From Metallosphaera tengchongensis (GTDB taxonomy: Archaea > Thermoproteota > Thermoprotei_A > Sulfolobales > Sulfolobaceae), in NCBI RefSeq assembly GCF_013343295.1, contig NZ_CP049074.1, positions 186,001 through 250,000 of the forward strand: DNA of 64,000 nt, written 5' to 3'. This document shows positions 7,414 to 17,017 of this stretch, in pieces. The stretch's first letter is position 1; every line of letters begins with the position of its first letter. The notes under the pieces are model-generated. The model saw only the letters and a program-made list of their open reading frames with translations, was not told the origin of the DNA and did not search any database. The position numbers and the translations under genes were made by a program.

Positions 7414-9927
7414 CTATACCCTCTTAAAGACATAATTTAATATATTTCCATTTTTTATGTACTCCAGTTCGGCTTTGGTATCTATCCTTGCTACGCCGTG
7501 GAGCTTTTGCTGGCTATCCCCCTTGATAATTATCTCAACTTCAGTCCTAGGCTTGAGCTCTTGAAGTTTCAGACTGACCATTTCGTCTCCCCTGAGCTGT
7601 AAAGAGCTCCAGTTTGCCTCGACGGGGATAACTCCCATTGCCACTAGGTTGCTCCTGTGTATTCTTTCAAAACTTTCAGCTATGACAGCTCTTACCCCGA
7701 GCAGAGCGGTGACCTTTGCTGCCCAATCCCTTGAGCTACCGGTACCATACTGCTTTCCTGCAAAGATAACTAGGGGTACGCCCTCTTTCCTATACTTCAT
7801 TGCAACGCTGAAGACTGTTCCCTCCTCTCCATCTGGATAATGCTTAGTGAAGCCGCCACTCCTGTTCACCATCTTGTTCCTTAGCTTACTGTTGGCAAAT
7901 CCGCCCCTTAACATCACTTCATGGTTTCCTCTCCTTGCGCCGTAGGTGTTGAGGTCAGCAACCCCTTTCTGAAGTAGATAGGTCCCGGCCTCTGAATCCC
8001 TCGCTATAGGCCCAGCAGGTGAGATGTGATCAGTAGTCACTTTGTCCCCAAGTATCAGGAGGATCCTAGCGTCCTTTATTTCCTTGAACTCGAAGTCCTC
8101 CTTGAACCACGGAGGCTCGATTATGTACGTTGAGTTGGCGTCCCAGGCATAGGTTACACCTTCCGCAACCTCAAGAGACCTCCAGTTCTCGTCACCCTGG
8201 AATATGGTGCTCTTATTCTCCTCGTAAAATTTAGGGTTCAAAGCCAGATCCATGTATCTAGAGATCTCTTTCATTGACGGCCAGATGTCCTTCAGGAAGA
8301 CTGGTTTACCGTTAGGGTCAAGTCCCAGAGGATCAGTTTCAAAGTTGATGTTTATCCTCCCAGCCAGGGCGTACGCCACCACGAGCAAGGGCGACGCTAG
8401 ATAAGTACCTTTCAAAAGGGGATTAATACGTCCTTCGAAGTTTCTATTTCCGCTTATTACGGCGTAACCCTCAATACCGTTTTTCAGATCCTCCTCAATT
8501 TCCCTGGGAAGAGGTCCAGCATTCCCAATGCAGGTGGTGCAACCGAAGCCCACAACGTGAAATCCTAAAGCTTCCAAATAGGGTAAAAGTTGAGCTTCCT
8601 CAAGATACTTAAATACTATTGGAGAACCAGGCGCCATGCTCGTCTTTACGTAATCCTTAGATCTCAAACCGTAGGCTACGGCTTTCCTTGCCAATACACC
8701 TGCGCCCAACATGACGGTGGGATTTGAGGTGTTTGTACAGCTTGTGATTGAAGCTAGGACAACGCTTCCATCAGAGACCCTCTTCCCTTTTTTGTTCCCT
8801 ACCTTTACTTCCCACATCTTTCTCAATGGAACCCTTTCGTCTGGATTCATTGGTCCAGCCAGAGCCGGTTCTACGTCTCCTAGATCCACGTTCACGACCT
8901 CGGTATAGTTAGGTTCAGAGGAGTAGTAAATCCCCTGGGCCTTAGCGTATTCGCCAACAATATCCTGGTCCCTGGCAGTAGCCTTTAGGTAGTAGAGAGT
9001 TTTTTCATCTATTGGGAAATAACCGACTGTAGCACCGTATTCCGGAGCCATGTTCCCTATGGTCGCCCTATCTGGAACGGATAGATATGAGAGAGAAGGA
9101 CCGAAGAACTCGACGAATTTCCCGACCACTCCCTTTCTTCTGAGAGTCTCAGTGATGTAAAGGACAACGTCAGTTGGGGTGACCCCTTCCCTGATCTCTC
9201 CAGTGAGCTTGACCCCCACTACCTCTGGGACTGTCATGAAATACGGTTCTCCCAGCATAACTGCCTCAGCCTCAAGTCCACCAACTCCCCATGCCAAAAT
9301 CCCAACTCCATCAGCCATGGTTGTGTGAGAGTCAGTTCCTATGACAACCTCAGGAAAGGCAGTGAGGACTCCATTGTGTTCCCTCACATCAACAACCTTA
9401 CTAAGGAACTCCAAGTTGACTTGGTGTATTATACCGTGCCCAGGAGGGACTACCCTCAAGTTCGTGAACGCTCCTTGAGCCCACTTCAGGAACTTGTACC
9501 TCTCTAAGTTCCTTTCAAATTCTTTTTTCATGTTGAGCAGAAGAGAGTATTCTGTGCCGAAGTAATCCACCTGAATTGAATGGTCTATAACTAAGTCTGA
9601 CGGTATCTTGGGGTTTATCCTAGAGGGATCCTTCCCCCTCCTTTCCAGCTCGGATCTCATGGCCGCAAGGTCAACTAGGAGTGGTACTCCAGTGTAGTCT
9701 TGCATGATCACCCTTGTGGGCATGAACGCAAAGTCCTTTCCGACCTTCCAACTTGCTATTGATTCTAGATCATCCTCAGTAATCTTCTCCCCGTCCATGT
9801 TCCTAAGAACGTTCTCAATGAGTATTTTTATTGAATAGGGATACTTGTCTATATTGAAACCCATTTCCTTTAGCTGAGAAAGAGGATAGAAGGTGAAGTT
9901 TCCCATCTTAGATTTCTCGATTTTCAT
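7414..9927 (-). CDS. acnA: Aconitate hydratase
   Basis: The protein has 837 residues of the AcnA/IRP type. It converts citrate to isocitrate through cis-aconitate in the tricarboxylic acid cycle. The 4Fe-4S ligand cysteines are visible in ITSCTNTSNPTVM near residue 397 and in VGFGCTTCIGNAGPL near residue 465. HTTMADGVGILAWGVGGLEAE and the C-terminal swivel segment FAGKQYGTGSSRDWAAKV are further signatures. The family is usually 850-900 residues, so this is a slightly short but complete version. The start is the ATG of MKIEKSKMGNF. The gene stands alone, tail to tail with the AbrB gene. Confidence 0.95.
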   Translation of the reverse strand: MKIEKSKMGNFTFYPLSQLKEMGFNIDKYPYSIKILIENVLRNMDGEKITEDDLESIASWKVGKDFAFMPTRVIMQDYTGVPLLVDLAAMRSELERRGKDPSRINPKIPSDLVIDHSIQVDYFGTEYSLLLNMKKEFERNLERYKFLKWAQGAFTNLRVVPPGHGIIHQVNLEFLSKVVDVREHNGVLTAFPEVVIGTDSHTTMADGVGILAWGVGGLEAEAVMLGEPYFMTVPEVVGVKLTGEIREGVTPTDVVLYITETLRRKGVVGKFVEFFGPSLSYLSVPDRATIGNMAPEYGATVGYFPIDEKTLYYLKATARDQDIVGEYAKAQGIYYSSEPNYTEVVNVDLGDVEPALAGPMNPDERVPLRKMWEVKVGNKKGKRVSDGSVVLASITSCTNTSNPTVMLGAGVLARKAVAYGLRSKDYVKTSMAPGSPIVFKYLEEAQLLPYLEALGFHVVGFGCTTCIGNAGPLPREIEEDLKNGIEGYAVISGNRNFEGRINPLLKGTYLASPLLVVAYALAGRININFETDPLGLDPNGKPVFLKDIWPSMKEISRYMDLALNPKFYEENKSTIFQGDENWRSLEVAEGVTYAWDANSTYIIEPPWFKEDFEFKEIKDARILLILGDKVTTDHISPAGPIARDSEAGTYLLQKGVADLNTYGARRGNHEVMLRGGFANSKLRNKMVNRSGGFTKHYPDGEEGTVFSVAMKYRKEGVPLVIFAGKQYGTGSSRDWAAKVTALLGVRAVIAESFERIHRSNLVAMGVIPVEANWSSLQLRGDEMVSLKLQELKPRTEVEIIIKGDSQQKLHGVARIDTKAELEYIKNGNILNYVFKRV

Positions 9928-9996
9928 GGAGTAATGTTGAATTGGAGAGTAATAAGGTGTTTTCCCTAACTTTTCACTAGTTCTGGCTCGCTAGCC

Positions 9997-10170
9997 GACT
10001 TCCCCTCTCCTTGAAAGGCGAGGGATCCCCATTGATTCTCGGATCGTCTCTCAATTGAGGGGCAGTTGAGAGGTGAGGAGAACCCTCCCATCTAGCTCTC
10101 TGCTTACGGTAAAGGGGCAGGAAAAGGGTTTCAGGTGCTTCCCCATCCTGCCCTGAAGGACGAGGTTTTC
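9997..10170 (-). mobile_element. Non-autonomous IS200/IS605-derived element (PATE-like), two palindromes around about 120 bp
   Basis: Two copies of the palindrome family in the same orientation, at 9997-10024 and 10143-10170, bracket a short non-coding interior. The outer sequence beyond 10170 runs into a TTATAAATG motif as in other copies. Similar interior sequence occurs at 28911-29075, including GAGAGGTGAGGAGAACC and GGAAAAGGGTTT. This is the structure of internally deleted IS200/IS605 elements that would depend on a transposase in trans. It has no coding capacity. Confidence 0.5.
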
Positions 10171-10220
10171 TTTTTCATTTATAACATTATAATACTATTT
10201 TTGAGAACTTTTTAAGGAAA

Positions 10221-10475
10221 TCAACGTCTGTTTCGCACATATCCGTAGGTAAGACCTAAACCCAAAACCAAAATTGGTAACAGATCGATCGGATAGGGAG
10301 TTCTTAAAGCGGACACGAGACTTAGCAGGATGAACACCGTAATAAACGAAGTTAAAACCTTTAGCCTCGCAGGTGATTTTGGATATATTTTACTTAATAT
10401 AAAATAGATTAATAGAACAGCTGTGGAATAAACTATAACTAGAAGGAGCAAATCCACGATATTGACGCCTATCAA
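10221..10475 (-). CDS. Small membrane protein, 84 aa
   Basis: The protein has 84 residues with three hydrophobic segments, about residues 6-27, 39-57 and 64-79, and a basic C-terminus (YVRNRR). No family is recognised. The start is a TTG; a TTTAAAG box lies about 26 nt upstream, which supports it. It stands between a non-autonomous element and the NicO-like transporter gene but is not clearly cotranscribed with either. It may be an orphan membrane protein. Confidence 0.5.
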   Translation of the reverse strand: MIGVNIVDLLLLVIVYSTAVLLIYFILSKIYPKSPARLKVLTSFITVFILLSLVSALRTPYPIDLLPILVLGLGLTYGYVRNRR

Positions 10476-10641
10476 TGGCTATATTGTAAAAGTAGACTTT
10501 AAAGTACTTATAAAATTTACTGTTTAGAAACCTTAAACCCCTAAGCTACTACTTAGTTGTTGCACTAAAGCTTTCACTGACTATCTCCTTTATGCTGAAG
10601 GCCTGGCCCTAGGAATCCCATAAGAATGGTCTTAGGACATT

Positions 10642-11565
10642 TCACGTCTTCGTGTTGCCCTTCTGTACCTCACCTTCTTTCGGTTTCATTTGCTTGATCT
10701 CTCTATAGCTCATGATCATGCTTATCACCCCCAGAATCCCCACGACAGATACCACCAGCAGAAATCCAACGTCAATGGCGTTTAGGTTGGGAATTGGAAT
10801 TCCAGTGGATACAGCCCAGTCGTCAATAGTTGGGAATAGGACAATGATCAAGCCTACGATGGAAAAGGTCATTCCACCGTAATACAGAACCCTTCCTGCG
10901 GTCTTGCTTCCCACAAACTTAACGTCCTCCTCAGTTAGTTTCTTCAACCTCATAACGTTAGCGAACAGAGCTCCGAAGATTATCTGCATGGTCATAGTAC
11001 CTAAACCGAACATGACCCCAGGGAGTGGAGCGTAAATGAGACCAGGCATCCTGGGTGCCAACACGAAAGTTATGATGGAAGCGTAAGCTCCGAAACCAAA
11101 TCCTGCTATAAGACCATGAACTATTGTCATCTTTATTGGTGGATCCCTAACTTGACTCCTCTCAGCTAGAGGGTCGTGGTGTTCGCTCCCTAGAAGTCTA
11201 TCTATGGGTAAGTGGACGTAACGCCCCCTTAGAATATAAGACCCTGCGATAGCCATTACAATGCCCACTATGATGTAAACCGGTCCGTCGAGGTTGTACC
11301 TGTTATATATTTCCGCCAGGCCTAGGAAACCTAAAGTGGTCAGTAAAGCTCTTTGGGCAGTGAACCCTAGAGAGAACAGGAGACCCGCCTTCATCCCTCC
11401 TTTGGTGCTGTACTTCCCCACGGCGTAACTGAAGGTTATTGGCCATGTATGCTCATCAGGGGTAGCTCCATGCATTAAACCAAGGATATAGGACACGATA
11501 AGTATCTCACCCACCGTTAGGTTCTGAGGGGGGTTTAGCAGTACATCTATGAAATTCATGTCCAT
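10642..11565 (-). CDS. NicO/HupE-like integral membrane metal transporter
   Basis: The protein has about 307 residues with some seven or eight membrane segments. The first carries HGATPDEHTWPITF near residue 34, a histidine/acidic motif resembling the H-x4-D-H motif of nickel/cobalt permeases. An internal histidine-rich loop (GSEHHDPLAERS) follows the third or fourth segment. Nickel/cobalt or another transition metal is therefore the likely substrate, but iron or manganese cannot be excluded. I prefer the ATG at 11565 over a TTG one codon upstream. The promoter has a TATA-like TTTATATTG at about 11590-11598 with a perfect palindrome between it and the start, so the gene is probably under a repressor. 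Confidence 0.55.
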   Translation of the reverse strand: MDMNFIDVLLNPPQNLTVGEILIVSYILGLMHGATPDEHTWPITFSYAVGKYSTKGGMKAGLLFSLGFTAQRALLTTLGFLGLAEIYNRYNLDGPVYIIVGIVMAIAGSYILRGRYVHLPIDRLLGSEHHDPLAERSQVRDPPIKMTIVHGLIAGFGFGAYASIITFVLAPRMPGLIYAPLPGVMFGLGTMTMQIIFGALFANVMRLKKLTEEDVKFVGSKTAGRVLYYGGMTFSIVGLIIVLFPTIDDWAVSTGIPIPNLNAIDVGFLLVVSVVGILGVISMIMSYREIKQMKPKEGEVQKGNTKT

Positions 11566-11570
11566 CAATA

Positions 11571-11587
11571 TTTAGGGTTACCCTAAA
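11571..11587. promoter_or_regulatory. Palindromic operator candidate in the transporter promoter
   Basis: TTTAGGGTTACCCTAAA is a perfect inverted repeat: 8-base arms around one central base. It lies between the TATA-like element and the start codon of the NicO-like gene, where a bound protein would block the polymerase. The half-site resembles the TTAGG/CCTAA arms of DtxR/MntR-family operators. The regulator is not encoded nearby. Confidence 0.55.
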
Positions 11588-11852
11588 CAATATAAACTTT
11601 TCTATCGGTGACGTCTTTCCTTCTTTCGATAAACGTTTCGGTAACGAAAAAGCTAGGTGTTGACCTAAAGTTCGGAGTAAAGCTTTTACAGAATGTAACC
11701 CGAAGTTTGTGGAAATGTGCGTTATAGCTTATCGCTCTTGACACTAACCTCGTATACACCATCGTCTATACATCATATGATAAGAGATGGTTACTGACAT
11801 TTCCCTTCACGTGTACTTTTAGGTTAGGGCGAAGAAACTAAATAGAAATACG

Positions 11853-12773
11853 TTGATATTAGGCCAAGAACTTGCAAAGCTCCTAGGGCAAATGGACATA
11901 GATACGATCTACGTGAGAGGGGTAGATAAACCCATATTACAGCACCTAGCCTTAAAGATACTCCTTTACGGGTGGGGACTGAAGGAGGGACCACATTATG
12001 GAAAGACCGTAGGTGAGGAATTTGGTATCACTATCCTCACAGGAAGGGGGGATTCGCTTGCGACCCACTCGTTCTCCAAGGACGGGAAGAGAATTACACT
12101 AAAATATCCTGAGACGCCCCTGTTCATAATCGATCTGTCCTTATGGGACAGACATTCTCAGGACGAGAAGAGAAAATTAGTCAGTCAGATTTCCATAAGT
12201 CTCTCCACTCTGAGAACTTACCTGTGGGATTACAACCTGTCCATAAACCATTCGAACAAGGAATTTGAAGAAATGTTCGCCAAGATGGGTTTCTCCAATA
12301 GATCCAGGAGAGACGTAGAACCACCAAAATCTACCGTTGTCCTAGACCCATACGCCGAAGCTAACGCCAGTGAGAGTCTAATAAGGAGCGTAGACTGTTT
12401 CATACTTGGAGGAATAGTTGACGACTCGGGTTGGAAATACGCCACGACAAAACTGACTGAGTTGGTTGGTTATGACTTCCCCAGAGTAAAAATAACGTTG
12501 AGGGGATCTAGAGTAGGGGTACCAGATAGACTGAATAAGATTATTTCCATTGTAATGAGGGTAAGGAACGGAATGAGCCTAGAGGAAAGCATAATTGAGG
12601 AGCAGTCCAGCGCCGATAAGTTCCTTAGGCTGTTGAGGGAGACTACAATTAATAAAGATCTAGAGGGTAATGCGAGTTGGTTGAAAGCGAGCGAGAGAGT
12701 CAAGGAAAGGGTTAGAAAGACCCTCAGTCAAACTCTGCCTGAATCTTCTTCTTCCCTTCAATCAAACTCTTAG
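11853..12773 (+). CDS. trm10: Trm10-family tRNA (position 9) N1-methyltransferase
   Basis: The protein has 306 residues. The SPOUT catalytic part has VVLDPYAEANASESLI near residue 163, FILGGIVDDSGWKYAT near residue 182 and FPRVKITLRGSRVGVPDRLNKII near residue 209. These match the archaeal Trm10 of Sulfolobus acidocaldarius as I remember it. That enzyme makes m1A9 in tRNA, while relatives make m1G9. The start is a TTG; the next in-frame ATG is 13 codons inside. The 3' end overlaps the convergent gene at 12724 by 50 bases. The family is sure, and the m1A9 specificity is inferred from the Sulfolobales homologue. Confidence 0.85.
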   Translation: MILGQELAKLLGQMDIDTIYVRGVDKPILQHLALKILLYGWGLKEGPHYGKTVGEEFGITILTGRGDSLATHSFSKDGKRITLKYPETPLFIIDLSLWDRHSQDEKRKLVSQISISLSTLRTYLWDYNLSINHSNKEFEEMFAKMGFSNRSRRDVEPPKSTVVLDPYAEANASESLIRSVDCFILGGIVDDSGWKYATTKLTELVGYDFPRVKITLRGSRVGVPDRLNKIISIVMRVRNGMSLEESIIEEQSSADKFLRLLRETTINKDLEGNASWLKASERVKERVRKTLSQTLPESSSSLQSNS

Positions 12774-13041
12774 GAAAAGGAAATGATCTGATTTCCTCCA
12801 AGGAAATTCCCCTTCCTCTCAGCTCCGTAACTGCCTTTTTTAGGTCATCCAGGTGAGTAACGTACTTTACGGCTTCCCTTATGGTCATCAGGTTCCTGTC
12901 CTCAGATTTGAACCTCTCCGCACTAACCACGTCCCATCTTTCTCCCTTCTGCGATATGAACACAACGTCCTGCAAGTAACCAGGAACGACATGACTAACT
13001 CCGGCGATATAAAATTGTCCGTACTTGTACACAATGGACAT
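12724..13041 (-). CDS. Uncharacterised protein, 105 aa
   Basis: I do not recognise this protein. Residues 1-45 look beta-rich (SIVYKYGQFYIAGVSHVVPG, then VVFISQKGERWDVVS). The rest is helical and ends in a lysine-rich tail, with a helix REAVKYVTHLDDLKKAVTEL. Codon use and amino-acid composition look like a real gene. An overlapping plus-strand frame at 12853-13089 does not. The ATG at 13041 is divergent from the CoA-transferase gene, with a short shared promoter region between. It overlaps trm10 at the 3' end. Confidence 0.6.
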   Translation of the reverse strand: MSIVYKYGQFYIAGVSHVVPGYLQDVVFISQKGERWDVVSAERFKSEDRNLMTIREAVKYVTHLDDLKKAVTELRGRGISLEEIRSFPFPKSLIEGKKKIQAEFD

Positions 13042-13078
13042 AATAATATATTAACTAATTCATTTAAGAAATTTGCCT

Positions 13079-13798
13079 ATGAGAATTGACTACGTCATTA
13101 AGGCTATAGCTTCGTTACTCGAAGACGGTGAACTAGTGTACGTTGGACTGAACTCTGGACCTGCGCTATTGGGAGCCTTCTTAGCTAGAGATATGTTAAA
13201 AAAAGACATCGATATTGTTGGAGTTGCTGAAGCCTTTAATCCAAACAGTATAACCTTCTCCCCGTCAACTGGAAGTCCTTTCTTCCTTGAAGGCTCTCCC
13301 GTCATGACAACTGCAGACTCCTTCGACCTAGCACAGAAGGGGAAATTGGATGTAATGTTTCTAGGCCCAGCCCAGGTCGACCAAGAAACCAACGTCAACC
13401 TCACTGGTATAGGCGGCTACGAAAAACCATCAGTCAAGCTTCCAGGAGGAGCTGCAACTGCATACCTAATGCCACTCGTTAAGAAAATGATACTATGGAA
13501 TTTAAAACATAGTAAGACCACGTTGGTTGAAAAGGTTGATTTTGTGACTGGAACAGCTAAACATTCAGGTAACAGGGTCTATCTAGTAACCAATCTAGGT
13601 GTCATGAGATACAACAGAGCGAAGAGGAAGTGGGAGATACTCTATTACTATCCTTGGTCCGAATACGAGGACTTCGAGAAGAACACTGGATTTCCTTTTG
13701 ACGTTGCCAACGGCACCGTAGTCCTAGTCAGGGAGGAAGAGATGGCTTACTTGGATAAGATTGACCCCTATAATCTCAGGTCTTCTTTAGATTTTTAG
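13079..13798 (+). CDS. CoA-transferase beta subunit (GctB/IpdB-like)
   Basis: The protein has 239 residues of the class I CoA-transferase fold. The segment LGPAQVDQETNVNLTGIGG followed by PSVKLPGGAATAY is the signature of glutaconate-CoA-transferase-type beta subunits. The glutamate in GVAEAF near residue 49 is at about the place of the catalytic Glu of GctB. I prefer the ATG at 13079 to a TTG two codons earlier because an AATATATTA box lies about 26 nt before it. The alpha subunit is encoded on the opposite strand at 14035-14793. The acyl donor and acceptor are unknown. Confidence 0.78.
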   Translation: MRIDYVIKAIASLLEDGELVYVGLNSGPALLGAFLARDMLKKDIDIVGVAEAFNPNSITFSPSTGSPFFLEGSPVMTTADSFDLAQKGKLDVMFLGPAQVDQETNVNLTGIGGYEKPSVKLPGGAATAYLMPLVKKMILWNLKHSKTTLVEKVDFVTGTAKHSGNRVYLVTNLGVMRYNRAKRKWEILYYYPWSEYEDFEKNTGFPFDVANGTVVLVREEEMAYLDKIDPYNLRSSLDF

Positions 13799-14034
13799 TT
13801 CTGACCTACTCCCCACCCTAAGGAGAAAGGTTTTCAGTTCTTTTATCAGTCCCTATGATGAAGCAAACCCGAATCCTTGAGTCCTTGGGTATTTCATAAT
13901 AGAACTGTATAGACTAGATGAGTTGACATAACTTACTGACCTTGGTCCAACCCAGCTTTTTTCCTACCCAGGTCTTCTTAGACCAAGCTTGCTCAAAAGA
14001 TCCATAGCTCAAAAAATCTCAGAAAGTCTAAAAA

Positions 14035-14793
<759 letters not shown>

Positions 14794-14818
14794 CGTATAA
14801 TCCTAGTTCTCTCCATAA

Positions 14819-15436
14819 TTATTTTTTTCTAAAGCCTGTTACTCCTTTCACTCCTTCAATGACCCAAAAGCCTCCCTTCAGAGAGACCGAGCTAACTTGA
14901 AACTTGACCATGAACTTAAGGGCTATAGATGGCTTAACTCCACCGAAAATCTCATCCCTAATTAGTATCATAAGCTTGCCTCCCTTTTTAGTAACTCTAT
15001 AAGCCTCCCTAACTAGATCGTAGTCCAAAATCTCATAGATCAGTACATAATCGAAAACCTCGTCCTTAAAGGGAAAGGGATGTAATGATATCACGTTTTC
15101 TCCTCTCCTCTTAGAAATGCAAGCTACAAAGTCCTCATCACACCATCCCACACCTAACTTCCTCCCTCTCAGTTGAAGTTGAGGGTAGTCAGCTACTGTC
15201 TTATGGTACCTAACTACCTCTTGGTTGTTGACTACAAAAGGATATATCATGGATAAAACGTCCATCTCACCTCTGAGCATGTCCCTCCCTATTAGAACGT
15301 CTCCTGCCGGAAGCACAGACGTTCTACCCATACTGGCGTTAATGACCTCAATCCTTCCGTTAACTGAGATAAATGATAGGGATCTCCAAAGGGGAGATAT
15401 CTTCTCCTTATCGTCAATGAGGAAAGTCAAGGACAT
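14819..15436 (-). CDS. Methyltransferase-like protein, degenerate SAM site
   Basis: The protein has 205 residues. The second half has the pattern of a class I methyltransferase: ISLHPFPFKDEVFDYVLIYE near residue 115 and LVREAYRVTKKGGKLMILI near residue 140. The glycine-rich SAM-binding motif I is not evident. It may have lost activity or bind a different ligand. The N-terminal half is not recognised. It is the first gene of a likely two-gene operon with the CoA-transferase alpha subunit. Confidence 0.55.
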   Translation of the reverse strand: MSLTFLIDDKEKISPLWRSLSFISVNGRIEVINASMGRTSVLPAGDVLIGRDMLRGEMDVLSMIYPFVVNNQEVVRYHKTVADYPQLQLRGRKLGVGWCDEDFVACISKRRGENVISLHPFPFKDEVFDYVLIYEILDYDLVREAYRVTKKGGKLMILIRDEIFGGVKPSIALKFMVKFQVSSVSLKGGFWVIEGVKGVTGFRKK

Positions 15437-15627
15437 ATGCAGATCATGATATCATTATTATAATAAATATTTTCCTTCATAATATTTACCTGTTTTCATA
15501 TAGCTCTCCCTGCTATGTCTGTGTAGAGGTAAGGTATATCTTGATAAGTTCTATATATATTAATTGAACAGAAAAAATATATATAGTATGGTTTTCTATT
15601 TTTACGCCAATTCCCTTTTAAGATTAA

Positions 15628-16503
15628 ATGGACAAGCTCTTTAACATGAACGTAAGTTGCGAAGACGATATCTTAGAGATTTTCAAGGACGCCAAGGTTA
15701 GAGGAAAAAGCGTAGCTGTCATAGGGACAGGATCACACTCCAATAAGTCAGCGGATGTGATAATATCCACTAGGGAGATGTCCCACTTCGAAGTTAAGGA
15801 CGAAACTGTTGTAGCCCAGGCCGGAGCCTCCCTAACTAAAATCAGGGAAGAGACTAGTTCCATGGGATTACTGTTACCGACTTTTTACGACGGTACCATG
15901 GGGGGACTACTAGCCTTGAATGAGGCATATCCCATCTCAACGACTTACGGTACACCTTACTCCTTTACGGATTGGGTAAGGGTCGTAACACCAGTCGGAG
16001 TGTTTAGGTGGAAAGGATTAATAGGCTCTAAAGGAAAACTCGGTGCATTCACCGAAGCGTCAATAAAACTTTTCCCTAGACCATCCAAAGTAATCACTTT
16101 CACTAAAGCGGTAAATGGGCAAGAATTGCTCAACCTATATGAAAAAATAGTTGATGCCAAGCCTATCGCCTTTCTTATTGAATACGACGGGAAGTATAGA
16201 ATTCATGTATCGTTGACAGAGGGAAACTTACTGGGCATGGAGTACTACGAGGGAGTTCCGTTAGTGGAGGGAAGCGATAAGGGAAGCTTTATGGTGGAGA
16301 CCAAGGATTTATCCTCCTTCATAAAACTAGTTGAAGCAACGAGCCCAATTTACGCTTATCATATCCTTGGGGTCAAATGGAGCAAAGTTTACATAGGGGA
16401 AGAAGCTGAACTTGAAGGGTGGAACTACTACCCTTCGAATGACGTACCTCCAGTAGTTAAGAAGCTTAAGAGAGTGATTGACCATTTAAACGTTCTAGTG
16501 TAA
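15628..16503 (+). CDS. FAD-binding (PCMH-type) oxidoreductase, GlcE/GlcD-like
   Basis: The protein has 291 residues. VAVIGTGSHSN near residue 31, VVAQAGASLTKIREE near residue 65, FYDGTMGGLLALNE near residue 89 and GKLGAFTEASIKLFPRP near residue 135 are the FAD-contacting segments of the PCMH fold. The chain is much shorter than full GlcD (about 450-500 residues) and closer to GlcE-type subunits, so it probably works with another protein. A TATATATTAATTG stretch lies upstream. The LutA/LutB-like pair 9 kb away is a possible functional partner, but they are not linked in one operon. The substrate is unknown. Confidence 0.7.
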   Translation: MDKLFNMNVSCEDDILEIFKDAKVRGKSVAVIGTGSHSNKSADVIISTREMSHFEVKDETVVAQAGASLTKIREETSSMGLLLPTFYDGTMGGLLALNEAYPISTTYGTPYSFTDWVRVVTPVGVFRWKGLIGSKGKLGAFTEASIKLFPRPSKVITFTKAVNGQELLNLYEKIVDAKPIAFLIEYDGKYRIHVSLTEGNLLGMEYYEGVPLVEGSDKGSFMVETKDLSSFIKLVEATSPIYAYHILGVKWSKVYIGEEAELEGWNYYPSNDVPPVVKKLKRVIDHLNVLV

Positions 16504-16576
16504 AGCTGATACTATTTCGGGGTTCTGTCCTCAACTATCTATCATTCTTGAATTAGCTAGTGAAGAGACGACATTA

Positions 16577-16610
16577 CTTGATGTGTTACAGAGCTTGATG
16601 TGTTACAGAC
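16577..16610 (+). repeat. Two tandem 17-nt direct repeats
   Basis: CTTGATGTGTTACAGAG is followed at once by CTTGATGTGTTACAGAC, one mismatch in 17. It lies in the gap between the convergent FAD-protein and winged-helix genes. Replication slippage is the simplest explanation. Confidence 0.6.
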
Positions 16611-16686
16611 AAGGGGGCGCGATTTCGCTGACCTCCTGTATCCCATAAGAGATTTGGCCTACCGTGGATTTTAAAGCGAAGCAGAG

Positions 16687-16983
16687 TTAGCACCCAAATC
16701 TCACGCACAATGTAGTCTCCAAGTTCTGGACTAGTGATTTAAGTAAAGGATACTCTCTCATTAGCTCTTCTATTCCTTCTTCTGTGATGCAGAGGATAAG
16801 TTCATTTCCAATGAACGCTTTCTTTTCCACGTAATTTCTCTTTAGAAGGTAATTGATTTCCCTCCTCAACTGAGGTCCTGAAATTCCTACATATTCTGAG
16901 ATTTCGGAGATGCTAAGTTCACCTTCAAGCAATAGCGATAAGATCGCTATCTGTTTCGTGTTCATTAATTTAGATATATTCAC
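16687..16983 (-). CDS. Winged-helix DNA-binding protein, 98 aa
   Basis: The protein has 98 residues. A winged-helix domain is visible: helix 1 TKQIAILSLLLEGE, helix 2 SISEISEYV, recognition helix SGPQLRREINYLLKRNYV and wing KKAFIGNELILCITEEGIEEL. The pattern fits ArsR/MarR-like or PadR-like small archaeal regulators. The C-terminus carries two cysteines (LCVRFGC) that could sense redox or metal. An ATTTATAACC box lies just upstream of the ATG region. Targets are unknown. Confidence 0.72.
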   Translation of the reverse strand: MNISKLMNTKQIAILSLLLEGELSISEISEYVGISGPQLRREINYLLKRNYVEKKAFIGNELILCITEEGIEELMREYPLLKSLVQNLETTLCVRFGC

Positions 16984-17017
16984 TGTGGTTATAAATCCGG
17001 ATTATAGAAAGGGGTCT

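Noticed and set aside
12853-13089. Plus-strand frame over the 105-residue minus gene
   Set aside because: Minus frame has coherent protein composition and a better start; the plus frame looks like its shadow.
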